Shown: positions 54,049 to 63,104 of the stretch, piece by piece | Layout of the letters: each line of letters starts with the position of its first letter | Position numbering within the stretch: the first letter of the stretch is position 1 | NCBI RefSeq assembly: GCF_002162355.1 | Contig: NZ_CP021434.1 | Coordinates: 2,332,501-2,396,500, forward strand | Direction of reading: 5' to 3' | Length of the DNA stretch: 64,000 nucleotides | Source of the DNA: Tumebacillus avium | GTDB taxonomy: Bacteria > Bacillota > Bacilli > Tumebacillales > Tumebacillaceae | Position numbers and translations under genes: made by a program | The notes under the pieces: generated by a model | The model's database searches: none | Told to the model about the DNA's origin: nothing | The model's input: only the letters and a program-made list of their open reading frames with translations

Positions 54049-55686
54049 TTATTCGTGCTTTTTATTAAATACTCGGCAGATGAGCGGCAGCGTGTCCGAC
54101 CACGGGAGCAAGCGATCCAGCTCATGGTGATCATGAGGGTTCGCAAGGTTGGGCAGGGTCTCGAAGAGATAGGTCAGGTAGACCAGCGGATTTAACCCGT
54201 TCGCCTTCGCCGTCTCGACAAGACTATAGATCACAGCACTTGCCTTTGCGCCGCGTGGAGTATTGGCGAACAGCCAATTTTTACGTCCAATCACGAATGG
54301 TTTGATGGCGCGTTCACTTCGGTTGTTGTCGATCTCCAAACGCCCATCGAGCAAAAACGCCGCCAATGCTACCCATTGGTTCTGGCAGTACTTTATGGCC
54401 TGCCCCAGTGCGCTCTTCGGTAACGCGCGGGATTTTTGAGTCTGTAGCCATACCGAAAATTCGTCCAGTATGGGCCGACTGCGCTCCAAACGGGCCGTGT
54501 ACCGTTCTTCCGGCGAAGCATCTTTCATCTCGCGTTCGATCGCGAAAAGACGATTGCAGAACTCGAGCCCTTCTTTCGCGGTTACAGCTGCGGTTCGGCT
54601 GGAGGCCGGCAATGCTTTCAGAGCCTCGTCGAACTTGCGGCGAGCATGTGCCCAACACCCGACCAGGGTTACGTTAGGAATCTTCTTATACCCCGCGTAT
54701 CCGTCCACATGCAGGTAGCCGTGAAACTCGGACAGGAACTGTCGCGGGTGTTCGCCTGCTCGTGTCGGCTGGTAGTCATACACGATGATCGGATGACTGT
54801 TGCGCCCGGTACGGTAAAGCCAAAGATACGATGTGCTCTTGGCTGCCCGACCCGGCTCACGCAGTACTTGCAGGGTCGTTTCATCGGCATGCAGAATGTC
54901 TTGCTTCAGCATGTGCTCTCGCATACGATTCTCCAGCAGGCTCAGCCAGCGGTCAGCCGCATAGATCATCCAGTTGGCCATCGTTTGTCGCGACAGATTA
55001 ACTCCGAGAAGCATGAGTTGCTGCTCTTGACGATATAAGGGCAAACCTTCCCCGTACTTTTGATTCATGATAAAAGCCAATGCGGATGGGGAAGCCAAAC
55101 TGCCAGGATATACAGGTTGCGGCATGGGAGCTGTCAGCACGGGAGTGCTGATCTCCTCACGTTCACAACGGCGGCACGCATACACATAGCGAACATGCTT
55201 TAACACTTTTATTTGAGCCGGGATGATTTTCAGCTCTTGGCGAACCTCCGTGCTCATTTCATGGGTGGGACCACCGCAGCACGAGCAGACCTGCTCGTCT
55301 TCCGAGAGACGGTATTCCACCGTTTCAACCGGCAGGTTTTCAAGCAACTCTTCTCGCTGTCCGCGTTTCTTCTTGCGGACGTATTGAATCGTTTCTGCGG
55401 TCGGCTCTGGCACGGCAGTGGAGGATTCGGATTCCGCTTCGTTAAACAGTTCCAACTGATCCGCGTTTGTCCGCTCACTTGAGGCACCGAAACGCTTCTG
55501 TTGGCTGAGACGAAACTGTTGTTCCAACCAGTTGAGCTTAGCTTTCAACTCTGCGTTTTGCATTCCAAGTTGTATGTTCTGTTTTTGAAGTTCTTCAATG
55601 GTGGTTGGGATGGTTATTGTAGGTTTCATATTTTTTTCTTCGCCTTGAAGCTCCCATTCTCCTAGTGAGAACAAGAATTTTTTCAT
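54049..55686 (-). CDS. tnpC: IS66 transposase TnpC
   Basis: 545-aa IS66-type transposase. N-terminal leucine-zipper-like coil (IEELQKQNIQLGMQNAELKA), a Zn finger (QVCSCCGGPTHEMS) and second Cys pair (YACRRCEREE), then the DDE domain: DILHADETTLQVL, HVDGYAGYKKI and DNNRSERAIKPFVIGRKNWL. Complete and in frame. Start at 55686 directly after tnpB assumes coupling; ATG at 55629 is the alternative. Confidence 0.95.
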   Translation of the reverse strand: MKKFLFSLGEWELQGEEKNMKPTITIPTTIEELQKQNIQLGMQNAELKAKLNWLEQQFRLSQQKRFGASSERTNADQLELFNEAESESSTAVPEPTAETIQYVRKKKRGQREELLENLPVETVEYRLSEDEQVCSCCGGPTHEMSTEVRQELKIIPAQIKVLKHVRYVYACRRCEREEISTPVLTAPMPQPVYPGSLASPSALAFIMNQKYGEGLPLYRQEQQLMLLGVNLSRQTMANWMIYAADRWLSLLENRMREHMLKQDILHADETTLQVLREPGRAAKSTSYLWLYRTGRNSHPIIVYDYQPTRAGEHPRQFLSEFHGYLHVDGYAGYKKIPNVTLVGCWAHARRKFDEALKALPASSRTAAVTAKEGLEFCNRLFAIEREMKDASPEERYTARLERSRPILDEFSVWLQTQKSRALPKSALGQAIKYCQNQWVALAAFLLDGRLEIDNNRSERAIKPFVIGRKNWLFANTPRGAKASAVIYSLVETAKANGLNPLVYLTYLFETLPNLANPHDHHELDRLLPWSDTLPLICRVFNKKHE

Positions 55687-55687
55687 A

Positions 55688-56044
55688 CTAAATCACCGTC
55701 TGTGCGGTGAGTTTCGGGTGTGCTTTTCGTTGCTGAAGCGACAAGCCATCCAGAAGCCACCGCAACTCTCTTCGACTGATCTGCATCGTTGGACCAGATG
55801 TCTCTTGCGGCCATTGGAAGGTTCCTCGCTCTAAACGGCGATAGTAGAGCCAAAAGCCGTTATGCTCCCAGTGTAGGATTTTAAGTTTGTCGCGTTGCCG
55901 GTTGCAAAAGACAAACAGGCATTGGGAGAAGGGATTCAGTTCGAAGCTCTCCTGAACCAAGGCGGCCAAACCGTCTATCGACTTGCGAAGATCCGTGTGG
56001 TCGCTGGCTAAGTAGACACGAGTTATGTCGGTTTCGTTTAACAT
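55688..56044 (-). CDS. tnpB: IS66 accessory protein TnpB
   Basis: 118-aa protein of the IS66 Orf2 type, begins MLNETDITRVYLASDHTDLR and contains QCLFVFCNRQRDKLKILHWE with the family's conserved FxNrxrdklKiLxW pattern. Needed for IS66 transposition. Start is the ATG at 56044, overlapping tnpA; an in-frame upstream extension has no ribosome site. Confidence 0.93.
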   Translation of the reverse strand: MLNETDITRVYLASDHTDLRKSIDGLAALVQESFELNPFSQCLFVFCNRQRDKLKILHWEHNGFWLYYRRLERGTFQWPQETSGPTMQISRRELRWLLDGLSLQQRKAHPKLTAQTVI

Positions 56045-56349
56045 ATCGTTTGCAAGGCGAGGACGACATCCGCCAACAGGTCTCGATTGAAACCTGGCTT
56101 GACTTCGATCACGGCAGAGCCAATTTTGACCTGCAAGCAGGAGTCGGTTTCGTTGCTTGGCTGTTGGTCTGCGCAGACCTCCAACCAACGAGGTGAAGGC
56201 ATCTCAGTGTTGGAAAGCTTGCGCAGCCAATAGTAGTACTGGCGAGGATTGATCTGATGAGTTGCACACCACGCCGCTACACTTTGACCGCTGGTGCGGC
56301 AGTCAGAGATTCGAGATTCCCATACAGCTCGAAGCTCGCTTCGAGTCAT
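56038..56349 (-). CDS. tnpA: IS66 accessory protein TnpA
   Basis: 103-aa protein with a helix-turn-helix-like start (ELRAVWESRISDCRTSGQSV, then WCATHQINPRQYYYWLRKL), typical of IS66 TnpA. First gene of the element; GAGGAGGAAT upstream on the minus strand. The stop overlaps tnpB by 7 nt. Confidence 0.9.
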   Translation of the reverse strand: MTRSELRAVWESRISDCRTSGQSVAAWCATHQINPRQYYYWLRKLSNTEMPSPRWLEVCADQQPSNETDSCLQVKIGSAVIEVKPGFNRDLLADVVLALQTIC

Positions 56350-56499
56350 AAAAAATTCCTCCTCATTTCCGTCTGAGGAGGATTATCTCATGCTCTATGT
56401 TTCGTGTGGAGGTGGGGAGTATTAGACGCTTACGATGTTACGTCCACAAGTGCTACGAGCACATGCGTTATTTGTACCTGTTGCCACAAAAGGAGGTTG

Positions 56500-56575
56500 G
56501 TACATTACCTCTAAGTCGGGAAGTTCAAGGTAGGTCTGCTTCATTTTAGAATGTTGAGTATGCCGATGACTCATT
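56500..56575 (-). pseudogene. Decayed 3' end of a holin-like toxin locus
   Basis: Aligns with 4930-4995: GGGAAG, TCAAGG, AGGTCT, CTTC, TTTTAG, GTTGAGTATGCCGAT in order. The toxin's 5' part and start are gone. It lies between the IS66 element and the sbn operon. The rest of 56442-56610 holds nothing else recognisable. Confidence 0.75.
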
Positions 56576-56610
56576 TGTGAGTTAGAAATAATAAGCTATA
56601 TGAAACTGAC

Positions 56611-56646
56611 AAAAGACCTTTGCATAACTGCGCAAAGGTCTTTTTC
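56611..56646 (-). terminator. Terminator of the sbn operon
   Basis: AAAAGACCTTTGC and GCAAAGGTCTTTT form a strong stem; T-rich on both strands. It lies 14 bp after the sbnI stop. Confidence 0.9.
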
Positions 56647-56659
56647 CTGTGCTATGAAC

Positions 56660-57505
56660 TCATACCTCACAAAGGTAAACCGCTTCGGAGTAGAGGCGGA
56701 GCGATTGCTTCCACCGATCACACAACCCTTCCCACACGTCCTCTTGGAAGTCGGGCGCAGTGAGGAGGTCGAGGGGGACGCGGAGGTTGAGGAGGCGGCC
56801 TTGGACGATGCAGCGGGTCACACCGGCCGGCATGACTTGGTTGGCGGTGACGAGGGCGTCGAGCTCTTCGACCGTGGTCGCCGGGTAGCGCAGGAGCACA
56901 TGGCCGGGGGACGGGATCGAGACTTCGCCTGCGGCGATGCGTTGGACGGAATGGTCACGGCAGTAGGAGGTGACGATTTGGTGCCACGCGTTTAGGCGAG
57001 AAGATGGGTCGTCAGCGGCTGACGCCGGGTAGAAGAAGTACTCGGTGCCTGTCGAGTCGACTAGGGTGGCGACAGGCTCAATCGCAACCAGATTTGCTGA
57101 TTCGGTGTTCAGAGTTTGTGCAAAATCGGCTGTCAGTAACGATACTGATTCAGCAGTCAGCGAAGTTGCTGTTTCAACTCGCAACAGCGGATCTTGCAAG
57201 AGCTGATCCAGCCAATCCCCGGTCGGAACGACATGATGCCAGCTCTCTAATTGAAAGAAATCATCATGCACCAGCTGCACGACGCTGCGCAGGCAGCCGA
57301 GCTTTTGCAGGGAGCAGGTGCGGTGGGCGCCGTCGAGGATGAGGTAGCGGCCGTCTTTCATTTTCGCAGCGAGCGGCGGGTTGCGCAGGACGCCTTCGAC
57401 GAGGATGGACTGGCAGGTCTTGTCGAGCCGGACACACTCGTGGGTCTCATGCAGGCAGAGCTGATCCATGTCGACGACTTTTAACTGGGAGATCGCATCA
57501 TACAT
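56660..57505 (-). CDS. sbnI: SbnI-like ParB/sulfiredoxin-fold protein
   Basis: 281-aa homologue of SbnI, which in staphyloferrin B synthesis is a free L-serine kinase (making O-phosphoserine for SbnA) and a heme-responsive regulator. The ParB-like core is visible: LCLHETHECVRLDK and YLILDGAHRTCSLQKLG near the N-terminus, and PAGVTRCIVQGRLLNLRVPL near residue 230 as in SbnI. The start is the ATG at 57505 with GGAGGTG eight bases upstream; it overlaps sbnH by 8 nt. Last gene of the operon. A broken copy is at 51419. Confidence 0.9.
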   Translation of the reverse strand: MYDAISQLKVVDMDQLCLHETHECVRLDKTCQSILVEGVLRNPPLAAKMKDGRYLILDGAHRTCSLQKLGCLRSVVQLVHDDFFQLESWHHVVPTGDWLDQLLQDPLLRVETATSLTAESVSLLTADFAQTLNTESANLVAIEPVATLVDSTGTEYFFYPASAADDPSSRLNAWHQIVTSYCRDHSVQRIAAGEVSIPSPGHVLLRYPATTVEELDALVTANQVMPAGVTRCIVQGRLLNLRVPLDLLTAPDFQEDVWEGLCDRWKQSLRLYSEAVYLCEV

Positions 57506-58700
57506 GATCGTCACCTCCAAGGTAGATATGATCTGGGTGCGGGTGGCTCAGGAAATCGTGGTGCGAGATCGACCAGCCGTACGCGCCCGCATACAAGAAC
57601 AGGATGACATCGCCGATCCGCAGGTTTGGCACGGTCACGTCAGACGCCAGGACATCTTTGGGCGTACAGAGCTGGCCAACGACGGTCAACTGCTGGTCTT
57701 CCACACCTTTGCGCTCGAACCCATACTCCCAACGCTCACTCGGCACGACGACGAACGGATGGTTGTGCTGCCACGAAACGGGCAGGCGGAAGTGCTGGGT
57801 GCCGCCGCGGATGATGGCGTAGGTTTTGCCGTGGTTTTCTTTGATGTCCAGCACTTCGACCGCATAGTAGCCGCAGGACGCGGTGTTGTATCGACCGCAT
57901 TCGAAGAGGACGGTCATGTTTTCCGGCAGGTTGGCTTCGAGCATTGGCTGCAGCCCCCCGACGAACAAATCCCAATCAAACTGATCTTCCAAATCCGCAT
58001 AGTTCACGCCGATTCCGCCGCCCGCATTCAAATACGAAAGCTCAAGGTCATGTTCCGCTGCCCAGCCTTTGATGCGCTCGATGTAGTACTTGACGAGCTT
58101 GACATGCTCGGCGGCATTGAGGTTGTTGGAAAGCGAATGCAAGTGGAAACCTTCTAACTTCACATGCGGCAGGCTCTTAGCGAGCTGGATCGCTTCCGCA
58201 ATCTGCATCTCATCAATCCCAAACTGGGTCGGACGGCCGCCCATCGCCAGGGTCGCGGTCGGCAGCGGGCCGCGCAGGTTGACGCGGAGCAGGATCGGCA
58301 TGACGGTGTCGCGCTTGGCGCAGAGCTCGTTCAGGCGGCGCAGTTCGTGCATGCTTTCGACGTGGATCAGGGAGACGTTGTGCTCCAGCGCACCGATCAG
58401 CTCTTCGTCCGACTTGCCCGGGCCGCCGAAGATGATCGGGGTGTCTTGAGAAACGGAACGCACTTTGCGAACTTCGCCGATCGACGCGACTTCGAAGCCG
58501 TGGACGATCGGGGCGAGCGCGCGGAGGATCGGGAGCTCGGAGTTGGCTTTGATCGCGTAGAAATAGCGCGTGTTGGCCGGCATCGAATCGACTCGCGCCT
58601 GCACATGCGCGCGCAGATGATCGAGGTCGTACAGGAAGGCGCAAAACGGTTTGTCGCTTTCCAGTTTGGCGGTTTGGATGTAGTCGGCGATTTTATTCAT
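57498..58700 (-). CDS. sbnH: SbnH-like PLP-dependent decarboxylase
   Basis: 400-aa fold-type III PLP enzyme (alanine racemase/DAP decarboxylase family). In the staphyloferrin B pathway SbnH decarboxylates the citryl-diaminopropionate intermediate to give the ethylenediamine unit. The PLP lysine lies in TRYFYAIKANSELPILRAL, the glycine-rich phosphate loop in LSYLNAGGGIGVNYADL, and the C-terminal active-site Cys in LFECGRYNTASCG and VGQLCTPKDVLASD. ATGA overlap with sbnG upstream. Full length. Confidence 0.92.
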   Translation of the reverse strand: MNKIADYIQTAKLESDKPFCAFLYDLDHLRAHVQARVDSMPANTRYFYAIKANSELPILRALAPIVHGFEVASIGEVRKVRSVSQDTPIIFGGPGKSDEELIGALEHNVSLIHVESMHELRRLNELCAKRDTVMPILLRVNLRGPLPTATLAMGGRPTQFGIDEMQIAEAIQLAKSLPHVKLEGFHLHSLSNNLNAAEHVKLVKYYIERIKGWAAEHDLELSYLNAGGGIGVNYADLEDQFDWDLFVGGLQPMLEANLPENMTVLFECGRYNTASCGYYAVEVLDIKENHGKTYAIIRGGTQHFRLPVSWQHNHPFVVVPSERWEYGFERKGVEDQQLTVVGQLCTPKDVLASDVTVPNLRIGDVILFLYAGAYGWSISHHDFLSHPHPDHIYLGGDDHV

Positions 58701-59488
58701 GGGGTGGGTACCTCCGTGGGGATCAGGTTGTGAAACGTTTTCCGATGCGCATTAAGGGCGCGAAACGAGATGCCCCGCTCATCGCCGAGCACAAAGGCGC
58801 GGACGCCGCTCACATACAAGGGCTCGATATCGTCTGCAGAACGCGGGATGGCGCAGTAAGGAACGCCGTGCGCTTGCGAGCGTTTATGCACGTGGCGCAG
58901 CGCCGTCTGCACCGTTTCGCTGCGGGTCTGCCAGGGCAGGCCGTAGGATTGGGACAGGTCGGCTGAGCCTTCGAGGATCATGTCGATGCCGGGGACGGAC
59001 AGGATCTCGTCGATGTTTTCCACGCCGGTGCTGCTTTCGATCATCGGGATGACGAGGATCTCTTCATTCGCTCGTTTCATATAGTCGACCAGGCTGCTTT
59101 TGCCAAACGCGCCGGGACGGCCGCCGTTCAGACTGCGCATGCCTTCCGGGTAGTAGCGGGAGGCGCGGACGATCGCTTCGGCCTGCTCTCGGGTCTCGAC
59201 GTGCGGGACGACGATGCCCATGGCACCGCCGTCGAGCGCGCGGAGGATCGTTTCTTTGCTGGAGTCGGCGACCCGCACCAGCGGCGTGATGTCCAGCGCT
59301 TCGGCGGCACGGATCAGATGTTCCAAGGTCTCGGGGTTGACCAGCACATGCTCGGTGTCGAGGATCACAAAATCATAGTCGGCCAGCGCGATCATCTCGA
59401 CCATCACCGGATGAGGAACGGAGCAAAAGAGGCCAAACGCGGGGTGTCCCGCCTGCAGCTTCTTTTTCAACTCATTCGGTCGCAGCAT
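58697..59488 (-). CDS. sbnG: SbnG-like citrate synthase (HpcH/HpaI aldolase family)
   Basis: 263-aa class II aldolase-like enzyme. SbnG makes citrate from oxaloacetate and acetyl-CoA independently of the TCA cycle, feeding siderophore synthesis when iron is low. Family hallmarks: FVILDTEHVLVNPETLEHLI, GIVVPHVETREQAEAIV, IPMIESSTGVENIDEI and GIDMILEGSADLSQSYG, giving the metal-binding Glu and Asp and the base His. Overlaps sbnF by 17 nt and sbnH by ATGA. Confidence 0.92.
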   Translation of the reverse strand: MLRPNELKKKLQAGHPAFGLFCSVPHPVMVEMIALADYDFVILDTEHVLVNPETLEHLIRAAEALDITPLVRVADSSKETILRALDGGAMGIVVPHVETREQAEAIVRASRYYPEGMRSLNGGRPGAFGKSSLVDYMKRANEEILVIPMIESSTGVENIDEILSVPGIDMILEGSADLSQSYGLPWQTRSETVQTALRHVHKRSQAHGVPYCAIPRSADDIEPLYVSGVRAFVLGDERGISFRALNAHRKTFHNLIPTEVPTP

Positions 59489-61280
59489 ATGCCTTCACTT
59501 CCTCTCTTTTCAGAAACGACAAGGATAACGGATTGGGAACTTCCTGAATGCGAATCTCCGTCTCCGGGTAGAGGCGGCGCTTGGTCAACTGCTCGACATA
59601 GGAGGTCTCTGCGAACAGGTCAAACAGCTCGAAACGCTCTTTCATCGCCGGAAAACGTGCCTGATACGCTTCGATCACGCCGCGCAGGAGCATCCAGAAC
59701 TTCGCTTCGTCATAACCAAAATGGCGGTCGAGCAGCAGCGCAAGTTCGCCGAGGTTGACGAAGAAAAAGGCATCGTGCATAAAGTCGCGCACGTGGATCA
59801 GATCGTCCGTCTCCAAGAACGAGTTGCGGTTGACGCGCTGGTGCGCTTCCGGGGTGGCGAGCAGCGCCGGGATCGCATCGGGGTCAGCAACGTGTAACGG
59901 AGAGAAGCGGACGCCGTCGTGGAAGTCTTTCAGCGCAACGCGGACCGGGCGGCCGTTTTCATGCACCAGCACCATGTTTTGCGCATGCGTTTCTAAAGCC
60001 AGACCGTGCGCGTAGAGCAGGTGCAACACGGGCAGGACCGTTTTTTGGAACAGGTCGGTCAGCCAGGTTGTGATGCCGTATTTCTCAATCCACGGCGCGA
60101 TCAACGGCGTGCCGTCGAGGTCGAGGGCGGTCAGGCCGTTGTAAGGCACCGCTTCTTCTCCGGGAGCTAGGAAGTTGTGAATGCTCTCCCGCCAGATGCA
60201 GCCGAGGATGCCGTAGGTGACGCTTTGCACGAGGTCGGACAGCGGCTCCGGGTTGTAGGTGACGCCCAGCACTTCGCCGAGCAGGATCAGGCGGGACTCG
60301 TCGCGCAGGAAGGGGTCGTTTTCCGCGATGCCTTTCAGCCAGTCGGTCACTTTCGGCGCGTTTTGCACGGTGTGCGGCGCAAGGACGCGGCCGGTCGAGG
60401 TGTTGACGATGCTCATCGAGAGCTTGAGGTAGGCGCGCTCCGGTGCTGTCGCGTTGCTCAACGTGCGGATCGACTGCTGCGGGTGGTAGGCGTCTTGGGA
60501 CGCGCCGAGCAGGATGATCTTGCCTGTGCGCAGTTTGTCGTGGAACGCGGACTGGATGCGATTTTCCCACTGCCACGGATGGGCAGGTACGAAATAGTAG
60601 TCAGCCGGGTCGAAGCCTTGCGCACGGATGGTGTCATGGAAGCGCTGCACTTGTTCAGCACCAAGTTCTGTTTTCCAAAATTCAGCCAGGTCGATGCGCT
60701 GCGAGGCAGCCAGACGCGTCTCAGCGGTATGTACGGCAAACCAGACCGGGCGAACATCCGGGCGCGTCTCCGGGCCGTACTGGTACTGGTCTTCCGCATC
60801 AAAACCCATGCGGGACTTGTAGCTCGGATGGTAGGGGTGGCCGTCCATCACATACGATTCCAGCTCGTCATACGGGCGGTCTGCAAAGCGCAAGCCCTGC
60901 TCATGGCGGAAGTGCTGAGCCAGCGCGTCGTTAAACAGCGTCTGCTCCAGCTCCCGGCAAAACGCGGCCAGACGGTCCGGGTCGGCGCCGAGGTGCTCTT
61001 GCACGTCGATCATGAACTGGGTGAGCGATTCGGCTTCTTCTCCGTTGCGAAGCACAGGCTCCGCAGTCAGTTCAATGCGCCCGAACGTATGCGTGCGCTT
61101 GCCGTGGCAGGTGTAGGTCACGCCGTTGCCTTGAATTTCAAACTTCCCGCCGTTTTCAAGCGGCTTCAACAGACCTTCGTAAATCAAACCTTGCACAAGC
61201 TGGCGGAAGATCCGGCGTCTGACGTTCACGTATTGCTCCGACTGCAGGGCCGGGATCAGGGATTGATGGGACTGGCTCAT
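59472..61280 (-). CDS. sbnF: NIS siderophore synthetase SbnF-like (IucA/IucC family)
   Basis: 602-aa ATP-dependent synthetase that joins a carboxylate to an amine during staphyloferrin B assembly. The ATP-binding signature is DGHPYHPSYKSRMGF; also VPAHPWQWENRIQ, YHPQQSIRTLS, RVLAPHTVQNAPKVTDWLK and the C-terminal FhuF-like domain with ALETHAQNMVLVHENGRP and LKDFHDGVRF. Its order before sbnG and the motif wording match SbnF rather than SbnC or SbnE. Starts in ATGA overlap with the gene upstream. Intact. Confidence 0.92.
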   Translation of the reverse strand: MSQSHQSLIPALQSEQYVNVRRRIFRQLVQGLIYEGLLKPLENGGKFEIQGNGVTYTCHGKRTHTFGRIELTAEPVLRNGEEAESLTQFMIDVQEHLGADPDRLAAFCRELEQTLFNDALAQHFRHEQGLRFADRPYDELESYVMDGHPYHPSYKSRMGFDAEDQYQYGPETRPDVRPVWFAVHTAETRLAASQRIDLAEFWKTELGAEQVQRFHDTIRAQGFDPADYYFVPAHPWQWENRIQSAFHDKLRTGKIILLGASQDAYHPQQSIRTLSNATAPERAYLKLSMSIVNTSTGRVLAPHTVQNAPKVTDWLKGIAENDPFLRDESRLILLGEVLGVTYNPEPLSDLVQSVTYGILGCIWRESIHNFLAPGEEAVPYNGLTALDLDGTPLIAPWIEKYGITTWLTDLFQKTVLPVLHLLYAHGLALETHAQNMVLVHENGRPVRVALKDFHDGVRFSPLHVADPDAIPALLATPEAHQRVNRNSFLETDDLIHVRDFMHDAFFFVNLGELALLLDRHFGYDEAKFWMLLRGVIEAYQARFPAMKERFELFDLFAETSYVEQLTKRRLYPETEIRIQEVPNPLSLSFLKREEVKAYAATE

Positions 61281-63093
61281 TGTGTCACCTCGCGTTTTTG
61301 AAAAAGGGGATTGGGAATCTCAACGTACAGCGGCGTTTCACCGCGCTCTTGGAATCGGGAAATCAGATTGGCTTTCGCTGCAAAATGCGGCGTGGTCAAC
61401 AGGCTATGCACCCCGCGCAAAGCACGCTCCGACGCAAAACCGGCATGGCTTTGGATCGTATCGGCCACCACCGCCCACAGGTCGCCTTCCGAAACTTCGG
61501 TATCGTGCGCCAACGCATGGAGCAAGTGGCCGGTGTGGTTGACGAGGATGTAGTACTTGAAACGGTGCCACGCCTGCGCGTCCTCATACAGCGCCACGCT
61601 GTCTGCCGTCAGCACATCGCCTGCTACCTCGCGGGAGACGGAGACGCCTTCCAGGTCGCGGACGTAAAAATGGGCCGGCCAGCCGTGGTCAAGCGTGACC
61701 ATCGAGTTTTGCACATGCGCTTCAGCGCTGTACCCGTGGCGGAAAAACAGGTCGAGCAGCGGGAGCAGGGAGATCTCCACATACCGCTTCAGCCAGGCTT
61801 TTACAAAATCAGCATCGAGCGCCGCGCCGCGCACTTCTGCGGCTTGCTCAACAAAACGGTACAGGGGTGCTGTCGTTTCACCGGGGCGCGTTTCCAGCAA
61901 GGAGGCTACCACGACGGGCGTCTGTGCATCGTCGTGTTCAGTGCGAACCGGATTTTGACGGAAGATGACCGCAAAGCTTTCGATCAGCTTCATCCGTGTT
62001 GCTTCGGGCAAATGGGAGGCAACCAGCGTCCGATAGCCCGCCTCGGCCAGAATTGTAAAACCTTCATACGGCAGAGGCCGCAGACTTTCCGTATACGTGG
62101 CCGCGTCCAGCGTGCGCTCCAACTGGTCGAGCGGGTTGACGCGGATGAAGTTGGTGATGCGGACGTTCAGCGGGAGTTTCAGATACGCTGCCAGCTCCGG
62201 CGACCAGACCGTTCTTACCGACGAGGTCGGATGCACCGGCACGCCGAGCGCACCGAGGTAGACGAGCTGCCCGCTTTGGATCAGTTCCTGCACTTCCGGC
62301 CAGGTCAAAAGGTGTTTGGCCTGCCACGGATGGCACGGGAGCAGTTGATAATGCTGGCGGTCGAAGGACAATTTCAGATGCGCTTCTTCCAGCAGTTCGG
62401 TCGGGAAGGGGGGATGCCGGTGCCTTCGACCCACGCTTCCTGCACCAGTTCCGGCGCGGCGGCGAAATAGCAGAGCGTAAACGAGGCGTGCAGCTCCGGC
62501 GCGTACAGTCCGAGATCGTCTGCCGAAAATCCTTCCGAGCTCTTCGGTGTCGGATGGAACGGATGCCCAAACACGAGACCGCTTTCCGCCCGCTTCGTGC
62601 GCTCGCCGCCGGTCAGTTCCCAGAGGTTCGCGCCGTACTCCGTGTGATGCTCGACGAACCGGGTCGTTTTTTCAATCGAGTTCTGCACTTGTGCCACCAG
62701 ATCGGCGACGCGGCGGCTGCGCGACGCGGCGTCCGGGTCGCGCTGGCCGACTTCGGTCAGCAGAGGTTCGGCCAACAGCGCACCGTCCGCTTCCTGAAGC
62801 GGGGAGTCTTCTGTTTGCAGCCAGAAGCTTTGGCCGTAGCGGTGATGTCCGAACAGGGAGGTGTAGGTGACCGCGCCGTAAATGCGCGTGTGTGTCGTCG
62901 GCAGTTCGAGGCAGAACGGATGCCCTTCCGCTTGCATCGCTTCCAGCACAAGCGCAGGCAGCTTTGCAAGACGCGGGTCGTCAGCGGCGAGGACGGGTGC
63001 CGTTTGACCCGTCTCGCGTAAAAAGGTGTTCAGGAGGCGTTCGGCAGCAGCAGAAGTTGCTGCCGAACGGGCCTGGTTGAGTTGAATAGCCAT
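61277..63093 (-). pseudogene. sbnE: NIS siderophore synthetase SbnE-like, interrupted by one frameshift
   Basis: Two minus-strand frames together make one IucA/IucC protein of about 605 aa. The first part (63093 to about 62410) has GAVTYTSLFGHHRYGQSFW and FGHPFHPTPKSSEGFSADDL; the second (to 61277) has LPCHPWQAKHLL, VHPTSSVRTVWSPELAAYLK, NVRITNFIRVN and SAEAHVQNSMVTLDHG. These are SbnE-like. They meet at a run of six G at 62408-62413: one more base there joins WVEGTGIPP directly to FPTELLEEAHLK. It may be a true mutation, slippage at the run, or a sequencing error. Lies 12 bp after sbnB. Confidence 0.88.
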
Positions 63094-63104
63094 CAGAATC
63101 CCCC

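Larger units (their letters stand above)
53936..56433 (-). mobile_element. Complete IS66-family insertion sequence
   Basis: Inverted ends begin GTAAGCGT on both sides and share CCCCACCT further in. An 8-bp duplication GATGTTAC flanks it at 53928-53935 and 56434-56441, typical of IS66. It carries tnpA, tnpB and tnpC in order on the minus strand. A hairpin with AAGCACGAATAACCTTCAG arms at 54017-54063 ends the transcript. Confidence 0.95.

Noticed and set aside
57468-58157. Plus-strand frame of 229 codons over sbnH
   Set aside because: Shadow of sbnH; no domain, no initiation site.
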